NCBI GenBank assembly: GCA_902798755.1
Contig: CADBYC010000019.1
Coordinates: 1-64,000 of the forward strand
DNA from: an uncultured Ruminococcus sp.
GTDB taxonomy: Bacteria > Bacillota > Clostridia > Oscillospirales > Acutalibacteraceae
Length of the DNA: 64,000 bases
Direction of reading: 5' to 3'
The notes beneath the pieces were generated by a model, which ran no database searches, was not told the DNA's origin, and saw nothing but the letters and a program-made list of their open reading frames with translations. The position numbers and the translations under genes are program-made. Below, one piece after another: positions 51,703 to 60,587 of the stretch (the stretch's first letter is position 1; every line of letters starts with the position of its first letter).

Positions 51703-52805
51703 TCCTTGGCAGCCTCCCTCTTCTTCAAAATATTCACAATGGAGATCAGCAGCAGTACGGCAAAGCCGATACCGACAGCGATCTTGCCCGCGGTCGCGAT
51801 ACCGCCCGCGGTGTAGGTGCCGTCCTCAGCGAGCTTGGAAGCCGTGCCCGCGAGACCGAAATTGTGCGCGAACGCCGCGCCGACGATCATGCCCAGTACG
51901 GTGACCGCCGAATCGCCGTTGCCCTCGCCCGCTAAGATCAGCTGTCTTAACGGACAGCCGCCGAGCAGTACGCTGCCCCAGCCGACAAGGGTCATGCCGA
52001 GCAGATTCCACAGCCAACTCTCGTGAGCGATCGGCTGATTATAGGTAGAGAAGCCCTTGAAGTTGCCGAGAATGATGTTGCCCAGCAGAATAGTGACGAA
52101 GATCGCGCCGAAGCCCGCGATCAGGTTGAAGTCCTTGAACATGATCGCGTCACGCATACCGCCCACCATGCAGATACGCGATTTCTGTGCCAGCGCGCCG
52201 ATCACGATAGCGACGACCAGCGAGAGGAGTATCGGGGCGTGCTTGGAGCCGGGACCCTGCTCGGAGAACGCGAAGATCGCGGGGACCGCCAAGAACAGCA
52301 CTAAGAGACCGATCATCAATCCGGGCATCGCGATGCCCTCGCTCAGGGTAACGGGGTGGTTGCGCTTGAGGGAAAAGCCCTTTTTCAGGAAGAAGATACC
52401 GATCAAAATACCAATCGCGAAGCCGCCCAGACCGATAAAGGCGTTCAGATCGCCGCCGCCCATACGGATGACCATTCTCAGCGGACAGCCGAGGAACACC
52501 AGCGCGCCGATCATGACGAAAGCGCCGATGATGAAGCGGGTCGCGGGTGAAGAGCCCGCCTTCGGCTTGAACTCGCCGGTGATGACCGCAAGGATCGTCG
52601 AGCCGAGCACCAGACCGATGATCTCGGGACGGACGTACTGAACGACAGCGGCGGAATGCAGCTTTGTCGCGCCAGCGATATCACGCAAAAAGCACGCGAT
52701 ACAAAAGCCCATGTTTGCGGGGTTGCCGAACGCGGTCAGCACCAGAGCGGCTACGCCCACCAGTACGCCGGTGATCACAACCCACAGGTTGATTCTCTTA
52801 CTCAT
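51699..52805 (-). CDS. yedE: YedE-family putative selenium transporter
   Basis: A 368-residue polytopic membrane protein made of two YeeE/YedE repeats, each with a GCPLR motif (FLGCPLRMVIRMGGGDLN near residue 105 and LLGGCPLRQLILAGEGN near 285) and a cysteine-bearing CMVGGMRD between them. About nine to ten membrane segments. The family imports sulfur or selenium species such as thiosulfate; its position beside tusA, selD and yqeBC marks the selenium form. The promoter overlaps a ModE-like palindrome. Confidence 0.88.
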   Translation of the reverse strand: MSKRINLWVVITGVLVGVAALVLTAFGNPANMGFCIACFLRDIAGATKLHSAAVVQYVRPEIIGLVLGSTILAVITGEFKPKAGSSPATRFIIGAFVMIGALVFLGCPLRMVIRMGGGDLNAFIGLGGFAIGILIGIFFLKKGFSLKRNHPVTLSEGIAMPGLMIGLLVLFLAVPAIFAFSEQGPGSKHAPILLSLVVAIVIGALAQKSRICMVGGMRDAIMFKDFNLIAGFGAIFVTILLGNIILGNFKGFSTYNQPIAHESWLWNLLGMTLVGWGSVLLGGCPLRQLILAGEGNGDSAVTVLGMIVGAAFAHNFGLAGTASKLAEDGTYTAGGIATAGKIAVGIGFAVLLLISIVNILKKREAAKE

Positions 52806-52931
52806 GATTTTCTCCTTTTTCTTATCTAATACTAATCCTTGATAAAAAGATTTAATCAGATATTAGTGATATATTTCGGATAGCGCGACGGGAGACGCAG
52901 ACAGGCTGGCGCCTGTCAAGAAGATGATCCC

Positions 52932-52964
52932 GCTGAAAATTGGCGAAATATTGCTATTTTCAGC
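52932..52964. other. Hairpin in the yedE leader
   Basis: GCTGAAAAT (52932-52940) pairs perfectly with ATTTTCAGC (52956-52964). A second stem, GACAGGC/GCCTGTC, lies near 52901-52918. Both are within the roughly 190-base untranslated leader on the minus strand; no known riboswitch was recognised. Confidence 0.5.
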
Positions 52965-52991
52965 AGGTTCGGATTATTCCTGTCACCCTAT

Positions 52992-53028
52992 CGTTATTTA
53001 TTTTAAAGTATAACGCTATGTATGTCAA
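52992..53028 (-). promoter_or_regulatory. yedE promoter with an overlapping ModE-like palindrome
   Basis: On the minus strand TTGACA (53028-53023), 17-bp spacer, TAAAAT (53005-53000). The palindrome CGTTAT...ATAACG spans 52992-53015 with a 12-base centre and covers the -10, like E. coli ModE boxes in length and edge sequence. A second TTGACA lies at 53038-53033. Confidence 0.65.
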
Positions 53029-53070
53029 GTGTATGTCAAGCGAATGACAGAAGTTGTCATCCTTTCGTCA

Positions 53071-54108
53071 TCAATGCAGATAGATCCTTTTGCCGCCGCT
53101 GTATTTTTGAACAACGCCGATTTTTTGCGCGGACGGGACAGCGCCCTTGAGCTCTTCAAACAGCGCATCCGCGTCGTCGGGGTGGACGGCGATCAACAGG
53201 CCGCCCGAGGTCTGCGGGTCATACAGCATATCCTGCTTCGCAAGCTCCACCTCGCCCGCGTCGACATACGCTTCGGCAAAGCTCCTGTTGCGGTACATGC
53301 CCTCGGGCAGTACGCCGATACGCGCAAGCTCCAGCGCTTCTTCGATCAGGTCGATATCGTTAACGTTCAGGTGTATCTCCACGTCGCTGCCCTGCGCCAT
53401 CTCGCAGGTGTGACCGAGCAGCGCAAAACCCGTCACGTCCGTGCAGGCGTGGACGCAGTATTTCACCATCGCGTCGCGCGCACCTTTGTTCAGGGTCGTC
53501 ATCAGCTTCACGGCGTAAGCCATCGTTTCTTCAGACACGAGGTCGGCTTTAGCCGCCGTCGTCAGGATACCGATACCCAGCGGCTTGGTCAGCAGGAGCA
53601 CGTCGCCCTCTTTCGCGCCGGAGTTCGTCAGCACCTTGTCGGGGTGGACAAAGCCTGTCACGGCAAGGCCGTATTTCGGCTCGTCGTCGAGGATACTGTG
53701 ACCGCCCGTGATGATCGCGCCCGCTTCATACGCCTTGTCGTAGCCGCCGTGCAATATCTGATGCACCGCTTCTTTTGGCAGGTCGGCAGGGACAGCCATG
53801 ATATTCAGCGCCAGCTTCGGCTCGCCGCCCATCGCGTAAACGTCCGACAGGGCATTCGTCGCGGCGATCGCGCCGAAGGTGTAGGGGTCGTCGGCGATCG
53901 GTGGGAAGAAGTCCACCGTCTGCACCAGCGCTAAGTCGTCAGATACCTTGTACACGCTCGCGTCGTCGCTCTTATCAAAGCCCACCAACAGGTTCGGGTC
54001 TTGCCGCACCTTTAAGCCGTCGAGCAGCTTTGCCAGTACGCCCGCGCCTACCTTCGCGCCGCAGCCCGCGCAGTTAGCGAGCTTTGTCAGCTTCACTTCT
54101 TTTTCCAT
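53071..54108 (-). CDS. selD: Selenide, water dikinase (selenophosphate synthase)
   Basis: A 345-residue SelD that makes selenophosphate from selenide and ATP. The N-terminal active site CAGCGAK holds Cys16 and Lys19, equivalent to the essential Cys17 and Lys20 of E. coli; it is Cys, not selenocysteine. VQTVDFFPPIADDPYTFG and GGHSILDDEPKYGLAVTG are conserved. With no selA or selB in sight and yqeB, yqeC upstream, it probably serves selenium-dependent hydroxylases. One base separates it from yqeB. Confidence 0.93.
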   Translation of the reverse strand: MEKEVKLTKLANCAGCGAKVGAGVLAKLLDGLKVRQDPNLLVGFDKSDDASVYKVSDDLALVQTVDFFPPIADDPYTFGAIAATNALSDVYAMGGEPKLALNIMAVPADLPKEAVHQILHGGYDKAYEAGAIITGGHSILDDEPKYGLAVTGFVHPDKVLTNSGAKEGDVLLLTKPLGIGILTTAAKADLVSEETMAYAVKLMTTLNKGARDAMVKYCVHACTDVTGFALLGHTCEMAQGSDVEIHLNVNDIDLIEEALELARIGVLPEGMYRNRSFAEAYVDAGEVELAKQDMLYDPQTSGGLLIAVHPDDADALFEELKGAVPSAQKIGVVQKYSGGKRIYLH

Positions 54109-54109
54109 C

Positions 54110-54907
54110 TCAGAATTCTCCTCTGTCCGTATATAGATGAAGTACCGCCTCTAAAACGCCGCCCGCGATGGCAAGCGCTTTATCGGACACGGTTTCGCAG
54201 TATTCTTTCTTTCCTCTCGGGTCAACGTCGCCCGCTTTCATACCCTCGACCGTCGCCGTGCCGTCCGCGAGCAATCCGCGCAGAACGCCGCCGATCGTGC
54301 AGATCATCGCCTTGTCGCCGACATAGCCGACGGTATCGCCCGCCTCCACCATGTCGCCGATCTTCCGCGTGCCTTTGAAAACGCCGTTCGCAGGCGCTCT
54401 GAGCACCCGCTCGCCGGTGAAGCCGCCGATCCGACCGGGGATATTCGTATTGGGTAAGGCAGTCCCTTTGTAGATCACACGCCCTAAGGTATGCCCTCTC
54501 ATAGTTTCTATCACCGCGTGACAGTCGACGCCCGCTGTAAAGCCAGGTCCTACGCCGATCACGATAGGCGCGTCGGTGATCTTTGTGCCTAAATTGCGCT
54601 TGGCAAGGATCGCGTCGATCAGAACGTCGGGCTTGATTCCCTCTTTACAACGGCACTCAGGATCAACGAAAACAGGCAGGATATCCCGCTTGAGCAGCTC
54701 GCGCGCGTGGGTAATGTTCTCCGCCCTCTGCGCGCTGACGTCCTCAACGTCCGCTCTGCCGCTTGTGACCGCCTGAGAGAAGGAGACCGTGCGCCTGATA
54801 CTGGTCGGGTGCTCGATATCGGTCATCGCGACGTCAAAGCCGCTGTGCCACAATCTCAGCGCGATCCCGCTCGCCAGATCGCCCGCTCCGCGAATCAACG
54901 CAAACAT
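54110..54907 (-). CDS. yqeB: Selenium-dependent molybdenum hydroxylase protein YqeB
   Basis: A 265-residue protein of the EF2563/YqeB family, always found with orphan SelD. Its N-terminal IRGAGDLASGIALRLW is a Rossmann-like nucleotide loop related to XdhC-type chaperones, and the second half has a barrel-sandwich-like APANGVFKGTRKIGDMVEAG stretch. It is needed, by association, to place selenium on the molybdenum cofactor. It overlaps yqeC by 13 bases. Confidence 0.92.
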   Translation of the reverse strand: MFALIRGAGDLASGIALRLWHSGFDVAMTDIEHPTSIRRTVSFSQAVTSGRADVEDVSAQRAENITHARELLKRDILPVFVDPECRCKEGIKPDVLIDAILAKRNLGTKITDAPIVIGVGPGFTAGVDCHAVIETMRGHTLGRVIYKGTALPNTNIPGRIGGFTGERVLRAPANGVFKGTRKIGDMVEAGDTVGYVGDKAMICTIGGVLRGLLADGTATVEGMKAGDVDPRGKKEYCETVSDKALAIAGGVLEAVLHLYTDRGEF

Positions 54908-55569
54908 ATAGCTTCCTCCTTCTGCAAGCTCCCCGCGACCGTGGGGAGTTCTGATAATGCGGCAAGCGCCCGCGCGTTTGCCATCGCTGTTTCGTCCTCT
55001 ACTTTGTTGATAAATAGCCGATCGCCATAGCCTTCGCCTTTGATCACACGGCTCACGATCTCGGGCGTGACGATCGACTGAATACCGACATCGGCGATCG
55101 CGGCGAACAGCTCCGCCCTGTGACAGATCTGACCGATCGACTGACCGAACGCGTCCGCTCCCATCACCAAGATCGTCCGGTTTGCTTCCTTTGGAATGAC
55201 AGGCTCGTATTCCGCGTGCGCCTTGACCGGCAGACGGTGAGCGCCGTCCGCTTCTACGATCACGTAATCGGCAAGCTCTTTCAACCTGTCAAAGCCGATC
55301 ACGGATGCGGACAGCTTTCCTCCCGCGACTCTTGTCCCCACGCATACGATACGCTGGCTTTTCAATTTGTCGGTGATCATTTCCTCGGACTCCTCCGTGA
55401 TCACCTCGAATCCCTCAGGCTCGATGATCTTTGTCGAGGTGCATACGATCACCGTGCCGACCTCTGACAGCTCCTGTGCGAGCCTGTACATCAAGGTCGT
55501 CTTTCCCCCGCCCCCGATCAGCGCCGTGATCCCTTTTTGTATCTTCAAAAGCTGAGATATCTTCATCAT
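54895..55569 (-). CDS. yqeC: Selenium-dependent hydroxylase accessory protein YqeC
   Basis: A 224-residue P-loop protein: ALIGGGGKTTLMYRLAQEL near residues 16-34 is the Walker A, and VIVEADGAHRLPVKAH the conserved acidic block. It belongs to the selenium-dependent hydroxylase accessory family YqeC; the biochemical step is not known. It lies 12 bases after the DUF3343 gene and overlaps yqeB, so the operon order is DUF3343-yqeC-yqeB-selD. Confidence 0.92.
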   Translation of the reverse strand: MMKISQLLKIQKGITALIGGGGKTTLMYRLAQELSEVGTVIVCTSTKIIEPEGFEVITEESEEMITDKLKSQRIVCVGTRVAGGKLSASVIGFDRLKELADYVIVEADGAHRLPVKAHAEYEPVIPKEANRTILVMGADAFGQSIGQICHRAELFAAIADVGIQSIVTPEIVSRVIKGEGYGDRLFINKVEDETAMANARALAALSELPTVAGSLQKEEAICLR

Positions 55570-55581
55570 CTTATCCTGCTC

Positions 55582-55818
55582 TCAAATCATGATCTCATGG
55601 ATCCCCGCGTACTCGATCTCGGCGTCATTCAGCGCTTCTTTGAGTCTGTCGCTGTACGATATGTCCGATTTCCACGCGATCCCGCAGTCAGCCGACAGCG
55701 ACCGCGGCGCGGGGAACAGCCTGCCCTTGATCCTGTTCTGACTGCACAGCTTCTTGGTCGCCATCGCCTCCGCTGTGGTATAAAAGGTCACGACGACGCA
55801 GTTTTGTTTTTCTCTCAT
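55582..55818 (-). CDS. DUF3343 family protein
   Basis: A 78-residue protein with VVVTFYTTAEAMATKKLC at the start and SADCGIAWKSD in the middle, the DUF3343 pattern with its conserved Cys. Members recur beside selenium or sulfur genes and may act as small thiol or selenium carriers, which is inference. It is the first gene of the yqe operon. Confidence 0.85.
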   Translation of the reverse strand: MREKQNCVVVTFYTTAEAMATKKLCSQNRIKGRLFPAPRSLSADCGIAWKSDISYSDRLKEALNDAEIEYAGIHEIMI

Positions 55819-55847
55819 AGTAAAGAATCCTTTCGGATATTCTTTTC

Positions 55848-55892
55848 ATAATATAACGCTTTCATTATAGCAGAGGAATAGTCGCTTTGCAA
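55848..55892 (-). promoter_or_regulatory. yqe operon promoter with ModE-like half site
   Basis: On the minus strand TTGCAA (55892-55887), 17-bp spacer, TATAAT (55869-55864), then five bases and CGTTATATTAT (55858-55848). The 11-mer also occurs upstream of the selenium-dependent dehydrogenase. Confidence 0.65.
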
Positions 55893-55905
55893 GGCAGATA
55901 CATGA

Positions 55906-55934
55906 TTGACGATAGGGTATTTATGGGATATAAT
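55906..55934 (+). promoter_or_regulatory. Promoter of the ModE-like gene
   Basis: TTGACG (55906-55911), 17-bp spacer, TATAAT (55929-55934); divergent from the yqe promoter. Confidence 0.7.
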
Positions 55935-55965
55935 TGACTTATATTGATACAAGGAGCGTTGAAGA

Positions 55966-56337
55966 ATGGAAAATAAGCTGTACGCAAAGATATCGGTGCG
56001 TTTGTTCACCGACGACAAGTGCTTCGGCCCCGGGATCGCCGCGCTGCTGCGCCGCGTCGATAAGTACCATTCGCTGCGCTCCGCGGCGGCTTCGATGGGC
56101 ATGGCGTACTCCAAGGCATGGACGATCCTCAAAAGCTGTGAGCAGCATCTCGGCTTCAAGCTCGTCAATTCGACCATCGGCGGCAAGAACGGCGGCGGCG
56201 CTACGCTGACCGAGAACGCTAAAAAGATGCTCAGCGCATACGATGAATACTGCGAAGAGCTGAAAACCTACGCCGATAAGCTGATCGACGAGAAATTCTC
56301 CTTTTATCCGAAAATGACCAACGAGGAATCAACATGA
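55966..56337 (+). CDS. ModE-like winged-helix regulator (DNA-binding domain only)
   Basis: A 123-residue LysR/ModE-type winged-helix protein: LRRVDKYHSLRSAAASMGMA and YSKAWTILKSCEQHLGFKLV match the ModE N-terminal domain, including the GGxxGGGA loop (GGKNGGGATLTENAKK). It has no C-terminal molybdate-binding Mop domain. It probably controls the hydroxylase and selenium genes through the CGTTAT palindromes. AAGGAG is present and the stop overlaps the next gene by four bases. Confidence 0.85.
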   Translation: MENKLYAKISVRLFTDDKCFGPGIAALLRRVDKYHSLRSAAASMGMAYSKAWTILKSCEQHLGFKLVNSTIGGKNGGGATLTENAKKMLSAYDEYCEELKTYADKLIDEKFSFYPKMTNEEST

Positions 56338-57482
56338 TCTATCTCGATAACGCTTCCACCTCTTTGAAAAAGCCGCCCGCAGTCAGTCAGGCGATCCTTT
56401 CCGCCATACAAACGCTCGGCAATACCGCCCGCGGCGCACACGGCTACAGCCTTGACGCGGCAAGCGCCATCTATGACGCGCGGGAAAAGCTCGCCGCTCT
56501 GTTCAACTGCCCCCGCGCGGATCACGTTGTTTTTACAGCAAACGTCACCCAAGCGCTGAACACCGCGATCTGCGGCGTGTTGTCGTCGGGCGATCACGTC
56601 ATATCGACCGACCTTGAGCATAACTCCGTCCTACGCCCCCTGTATCGCCTGCAAAGTGAGCAGGGAGTCGAACTCGATTTTGTCCCCGCCGACCGTCGGG
56701 GCAATATTGACTACGCTGACTTTGAACGTCTGATCAAGCGGAACACCAAGGCGATCGTCTGCACCCACGCGTCCAATCTGACGGGAAACATGACGGATAT
56801 CCACCGTATCAGCAAGATCGCCCGCGCGCATGATATCCTGCTGATCGTCGACGCCGCTCAGACAGCGGGCGCGAAAGCGATCGACATGCAAGCCCTCGGG
56901 ATCGATATCCTGTGTTTTACGGGTCACAAGGGACTGATGGGCCCTCAGGGTACGGGCGGTATGTGTATCAGAGAAGGCGTCGTTATCCGCCCGCTGATCG
57001 TGGGCGGCACAGGCGTGCAGACCTACCGTCGGGAGCAACCCGACAGACTGCCGACCCTTTTGGAAGCGGGCACCTTGAACGGTCACGGTATCGCGGGACT
57101 GTCCGCCGCGATCGATTATATCAACGAGATCGGCTTAGACCATATCGCAGACAGGAAAAACGCGTTGACTCAACGCTTCTATCAAGGCGTGAAAGAGATC
57201 GACGGCGTTTCGGTCTACGGCGATCTCAGCCGAGAGCACGCGGCGATCGTCACGCTGAATATCGGCGATCTGGATTCGGGTGAAGTCGCCGACACACTAT
57301 TCGAAGAGTACGGGATCGCTACCCGCGCGGGCGCTCACTGCGCGCCGAGGATGCATACAGCTCTCGGAACAAAGGAGCAGGGCGCCGTCAGATTCAGCTT
57401 TTCGTACTTCAACACGGAGGAAGAGATCGATCAGGCGGTCGAAGCGGTCAAAAAGATCGCAAAGCAAAGCTCCGAAAGCTGA
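56334..57482 (+). CDS. Cysteine desulfurase-like aminotransferase class V (EF2568 family)
   Basis: A 382-residue PLP enzyme. DNASTSLKKPPAV at the N-terminus, VDAAQTAGA for PLP, the lysine in FTGHKGLMGPQGTGG, and Cys in GAHCAPRMH near residue 338 match the EF2568 class-V family found beside selD, yqeB and yqeC. It probably frees selenium or sulfur from (seleno)cysteine for SelD. It is translationally coupled to the ModE-like regulator by an ATGA overlap. Confidence 0.88.
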   Translation: MIYLDNASTSLKKPPAVSQAILSAIQTLGNTARGAHGYSLDAASAIYDAREKLAALFNCPRADHVVFTANVTQALNTAICGVLSSGDHVISTDLEHNSVLRPLYRLQSEQGVELDFVPADRRGNIDYADFERLIKRNTKAIVCTHASNLTGNMTDIHRISKIARAHDILLIVDAAQTAGAKAIDMQALGIDILCFTGHKGLMGPQGTGGMCIREGVVIRPLIVGGTGVQTYRREQPDRLPTLLEAGTLNGHGIAGLSAAIDYINEIGLDHIADRKNALTQRFYQGVKEIDGVSVYGDLSREHAAIVTLNIGDLDSGEVADTLFEEYGIATRAGAHCAPRMHTALGTKEQGAVRFSFSYFNTEEEIDQAVEAVKKIAKQSSES

Positions 57483-57523
57483 GCAATTCCATGAAAAAAT
57501 CGCTGTTCAGAGCAAATCAGATA

Positions 57524-57552
57524 GTGACAACAATATCACAACATGTTATAAT
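57524..57552 (+). promoter_or_regulatory. Promoter of the NRPS-like gene
   Basis: GTGACA (57524-57529), 17-bp spacer, TATAAT (57547-57552), with a 46-base leader. Confidence 0.65.
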
Positions 57553-57598
57553 AATTTAAATATTGTTTACGAAATACTATGCAGAAAGGTGAATTAAC

Positions 57599-60586
57599 AT
57601 GAACATTTTGGAAAAGTTGGCAAATTATACTGCCGAAAAGCCGAATACCGCGATCCTCTTTGATGAAGCGCATTCAAAGGGTATCACCTACGCCCAGCTC
57701 GATGATCTGAGCGGCCGCGTATACGCTTATTTGAGCGATAAGGGGATCGGCAAAGAGGACTTTGTCCTGATCAACCTGCCCCGCGGCATTCTCCCGATCA
57801 TCGCCATGGTCGGCATTTGGAAGACGGGAGCCGCATGGGCGCTGGTCGAAGACACCTACGCTCCCGATCGTATCGAGTTCATCCGCAAGGACTGCGGCTG
57901 TAAAGTTGAGCTGTCCGCCGCTAACTGGGAGGACGTCATGAATGTTGCTCCGAAGAGCGGCTTTACCCCTCACGACGACCACGACGCGGCATACGCGATC
58001 TACACCTCGGGTACCACAGGTACTCCCAAGGGCGTACTGCATGAGTACGGCAACCTCGACAGAGCGATCGACTCCATCCGTCTTAACGGCGAGATCCCCT
58101 TCAACGGCAAGGACAGACTGGCGCTGCTCGCTCCGCTGAACTTCGTCGCCTCGGTCATCGTCATTTTGGCGGCGCTGAATATCTGCGGCGGCAAGACCTT
58201 CGTCGTCGGCTACGCGACCATCAAGAACCCCATGGCACTCAAGCGCTTCTTCCTCGAGAAGCGTATCTCCATCACCTTCCTGACCCCCTCTTATGTCCGT
58301 ATGCTCGGCAACCAGACAGGACCGTTCCTGAGGATGCTCTTCGTCGGCAGCGAGCCCGCTAACAACGTCTACAACAAGAACCTCGACCTGATCAACATCT
58401 ATGCCGCCTCCGAGAGCGGCTTTGCGGTCGGCGTATTCAAGATCGATAAATCCTATGAGACCTGTCCGATCGGCAAGCCCGCGATCGAGACCAAGATCAC
58501 CCTGCTCAGCGAGGACGGCGAAGAAGTGCCCGACGGCGATATCGGCGAGCTGTGCTTTGAGAATCCTTACGTCCGCGGGTACATCAATCTCCCCGAAGAG
58601 ACCGAAAAGGCGTTCCAATCGGGCGTCTATCACACAGGCGACCTCGCCCGCTGTGACGAAAACGGCAACTACACCCTGCTCGGACGTTCGGGCGACATGA
58701 TCAAGATCAACGGCAACCGTATCGAGCCCGCTGAGATCGAAGCCTCCGTCAAGCAGGTGCTGGGTATCGACTGGGCGGCGGCGCGCGGCTTTGAAGAAAA
58801 CGGCAAGAGCTATCTGTGCGCGTACTATACCGCCGACATCACCGTTGACCGCGACCAAATGCGCGAGGAGCTGAGCAAGCGCCTGCCGTATTACATGATC
58901 CCCGCTTACTATATCAAAATCGATAAAGTTCCCTTGAAGCCGAACGGCAAAATGGACAGAAAGGCGCTCCCCAAGCCCGACGCCTCTGACTTCAAGACCG
59001 ACTATGAAGCGCCCGAGAACGAGATCCAGCAGAAGCTGTGCGACGCTATGGCAAAGGCGCTCAAGCTCGACCGCATGGGCATCAACGACGACTTCTATGA
59101 GCTGGGCGGCGACTCGCTGGGCTCGATCCGCGTCATCACCGAAAGCGAACTGCCCGGCTTGAATTCAAGCCATATCTTCCGCGGCAGAACGCCGAAGAAC
59201 ATCGCGGCGCTCTATGAAGAAACGCTGAATAACGACGACGGCGAAGCGCCCGAGATCAAGAACGCCCGCGCGATGAAGACAGAGCACCCGCTGACGGTCG
59301 AACAGCTCTATATGGTCGACTATCAGCTCTACACCCCGAAGTCCACGATGTACAACCTCTTCTCCATGATGAAGGTCGATAAGGATATGTTCGACATGGA
59401 GAAGATGGCTCAGGCGATGCAGACGGCTCTGCGCAATCATTCCGCCCTCTTGACCACCTTCCACTTCAACAACGACGGCGATATCGTCCAGCGTTATACT
59501 CCCGAGGTACTGCAGGATATCCACGTCGAAAGACTCACTGAATTTGAATTTGACAATCTCAAAGATACGCTGGTACAGCCCTTCAAGATCATCGGCGGCT
59601 GTCTGCACCGCTGCCGTGTGTTCGAAACCGAAAAGAGCGGCTATATCTTCTTTGACGTCCATCACACCATCTTTGACGGCACTTCCTTGAAGCTGTTCAT
59701 GGGCAACGTCGGCAAAGCCTATATGGGCATGGAGCTTGAGCCCGACCTGTACTACCTGATCCTGCAGAACCGTGAGGACGAGAAGAAAACGGAATTCTAT
59801 CAGGAAAGCAAGCGCTATTTCGAGGAACGCTACGACGGCATCGAGTGGAGCAGCCATCCTATCACCGATAAGGAATCGCGTGAGAACGAGATGGGCGAGC
59901 TGTTCGCTCCCATCGGTATCGAACAGCCCCAGATGAAAGCGATGGAGCGCCGCTACCGCATCAGCCGCAATGAATTCTTTATCTCTGTCGCGATACTCGC
60001 GATCTCGATCTATAACAGACAGAACGACATCAAGATCTGCTGGATCTATAACGGCCGCGAGGACGCCAACGCCATGCACTCCGTCGGTCTTTTGTTCCGC
60101 GAGCTGCCCGTAGCCGTCCGCCTCAAGGACGATATGACGATCCGCGAGCTGTTTGCCGATGTTCACGAGCAGGTACAGAAGGGCATCGAGCACTCCTGCT
60201 ATCCGTATGTAGATATCAACAGCCAGATCGGCGAGGACGACGCAGCGTATCTGCTCTATCAGCAGGATATCCGCGACATGGGCGGCTTAGAGGATATGAA
60301 CGTCGAGGCGATCGACGTCAGACAGAACCAGGCGGCTTCCCAGACGATCCTCGATATGGAGATCCTCGACGGCGAGGACGGTCTGACCCTGATGATCGAC
60401 TACACCTCCAGCCTCTACAACGACGAGAGTATGGAAAGCTACAAGGATACCTTCGTCAAGGTTGCGCAGTCGCTGGTGACCCAGACCTCTCAGCAAGATG
60501 TGACCGTAGCCGATATCCGCAAGAAATGCACGAATATATGGAACTTCTTCGCCACCTTCCGTGGTGCATTCAAAAGAAAGAAATAA
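57599..60586 (+). CDS. Free-standing NRPS-like protein: adenylation, carrier and condensation domains
   Basis: A 995-residue protein. The adenylation domain (about 1-455) has YTSGTTGTPKGV near 137, NIYAASESG, HTGDLA, GRSGDMIKINGNRIEP and the catalytic lysine in PNGKMDRKAL. The carrier domain has FYELGGDSLGS with the phosphopantetheine Ser near 506. The C-terminal condensation-like domain (about 560-960) holds DVHHTIFDGTS, the HHxxxDG active site. No thioesterase follows. It could activate one amino or aryl acid and condense it with a free partner. The order A-PCP-C is unusual; the product is unknown. AAAGGTG precedes the ATG. Confidence 0.85.
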   Translation: MNILEKLANYTAEKPNTAILFDEAHSKGITYAQLDDLSGRVYAYLSDKGIGKEDFVLINLPRGILPIIAMVGIWKTGAAWALVEDTYAPDRIEFIRKDCGCKVELSAANWEDVMNVAPKSGFTPHDDHDAAYAIYTSGTTGTPKGVLHEYGNLDRAIDSIRLNGEIPFNGKDRLALLAPLNFVASVIVILAALNICGGKTFVVGYATIKNPMALKRFFLEKRISITFLTPSYVRMLGNQTGPFLRMLFVGSEPANNVYNKNLDLINIYAASESGFAVGVFKIDKSYETCPIGKPAIETKITLLSEDGEEVPDGDIGELCFENPYVRGYINLPEETEKAFQSGVYHTGDLARCDENGNYTLLGRSGDMIKINGNRIEPAEIEASVKQVLGIDWAAARGFEENGKSYLCAYYTADITVDRDQMREELSKRLPYYMIPAYYIKIDKVPLKPNGKMDRKALPKPDASDFKTDYEAPENEIQQKLCDAMAKALKLDRMGINDDFYELGGDSLGSIRVITESELPGLNSSHIFRGRTPKNIAALYEETLNNDDGEAPEIKNARAMKTEHPLTVEQLYMVDYQLYTPKSTMYNLFSMMKVDKDMFDMEKMAQAMQTALRNHSALLTTFHFNNDGDIVQRYTPEVLQDIHVERLTEFEFDNLKDTLVQPFKIIGGCLHRCRVFETEKSGYIFFDVHHTIFDGTSLKLFMGNVGKAYMGMELEPDLYYLILQNREDEKKTEFYQESKRYFEERYDGIEWSSHPITDKESRENEMGELFAPIGIEQPQMKAMERRYRISRNEFFISVAILAISIYNRQNDIKICWIYNGREDANAMHSVGLLFRELPVAVRLKDDMTIRELFADVHEQVQKGIEHSCYPYVDINSQIGEDDAAYLLYQQDIRDMGGLEDMNVEAIDVRQNQAASQTILDMEILDGEDGLTLMIDYTSSLYNDESMESYKDTFVKVAQSLVTQTSQQDVTVADIRKKCTNIWNFFATFRGAFKRKK

Positions 60587-60587
60587 T

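Noticed and set aside
52862-52990. Possible riboswitch in the yedE leader
   Set aside because: Two hairpins are present but I could not match any known molybdenum-cofactor or other riboswitch core; reported only as hairpins.
53071-54108. Possible selenocysteine codon in selD
   Set aside because: The active-site codon gives Cys and the frame has no internal UGA.
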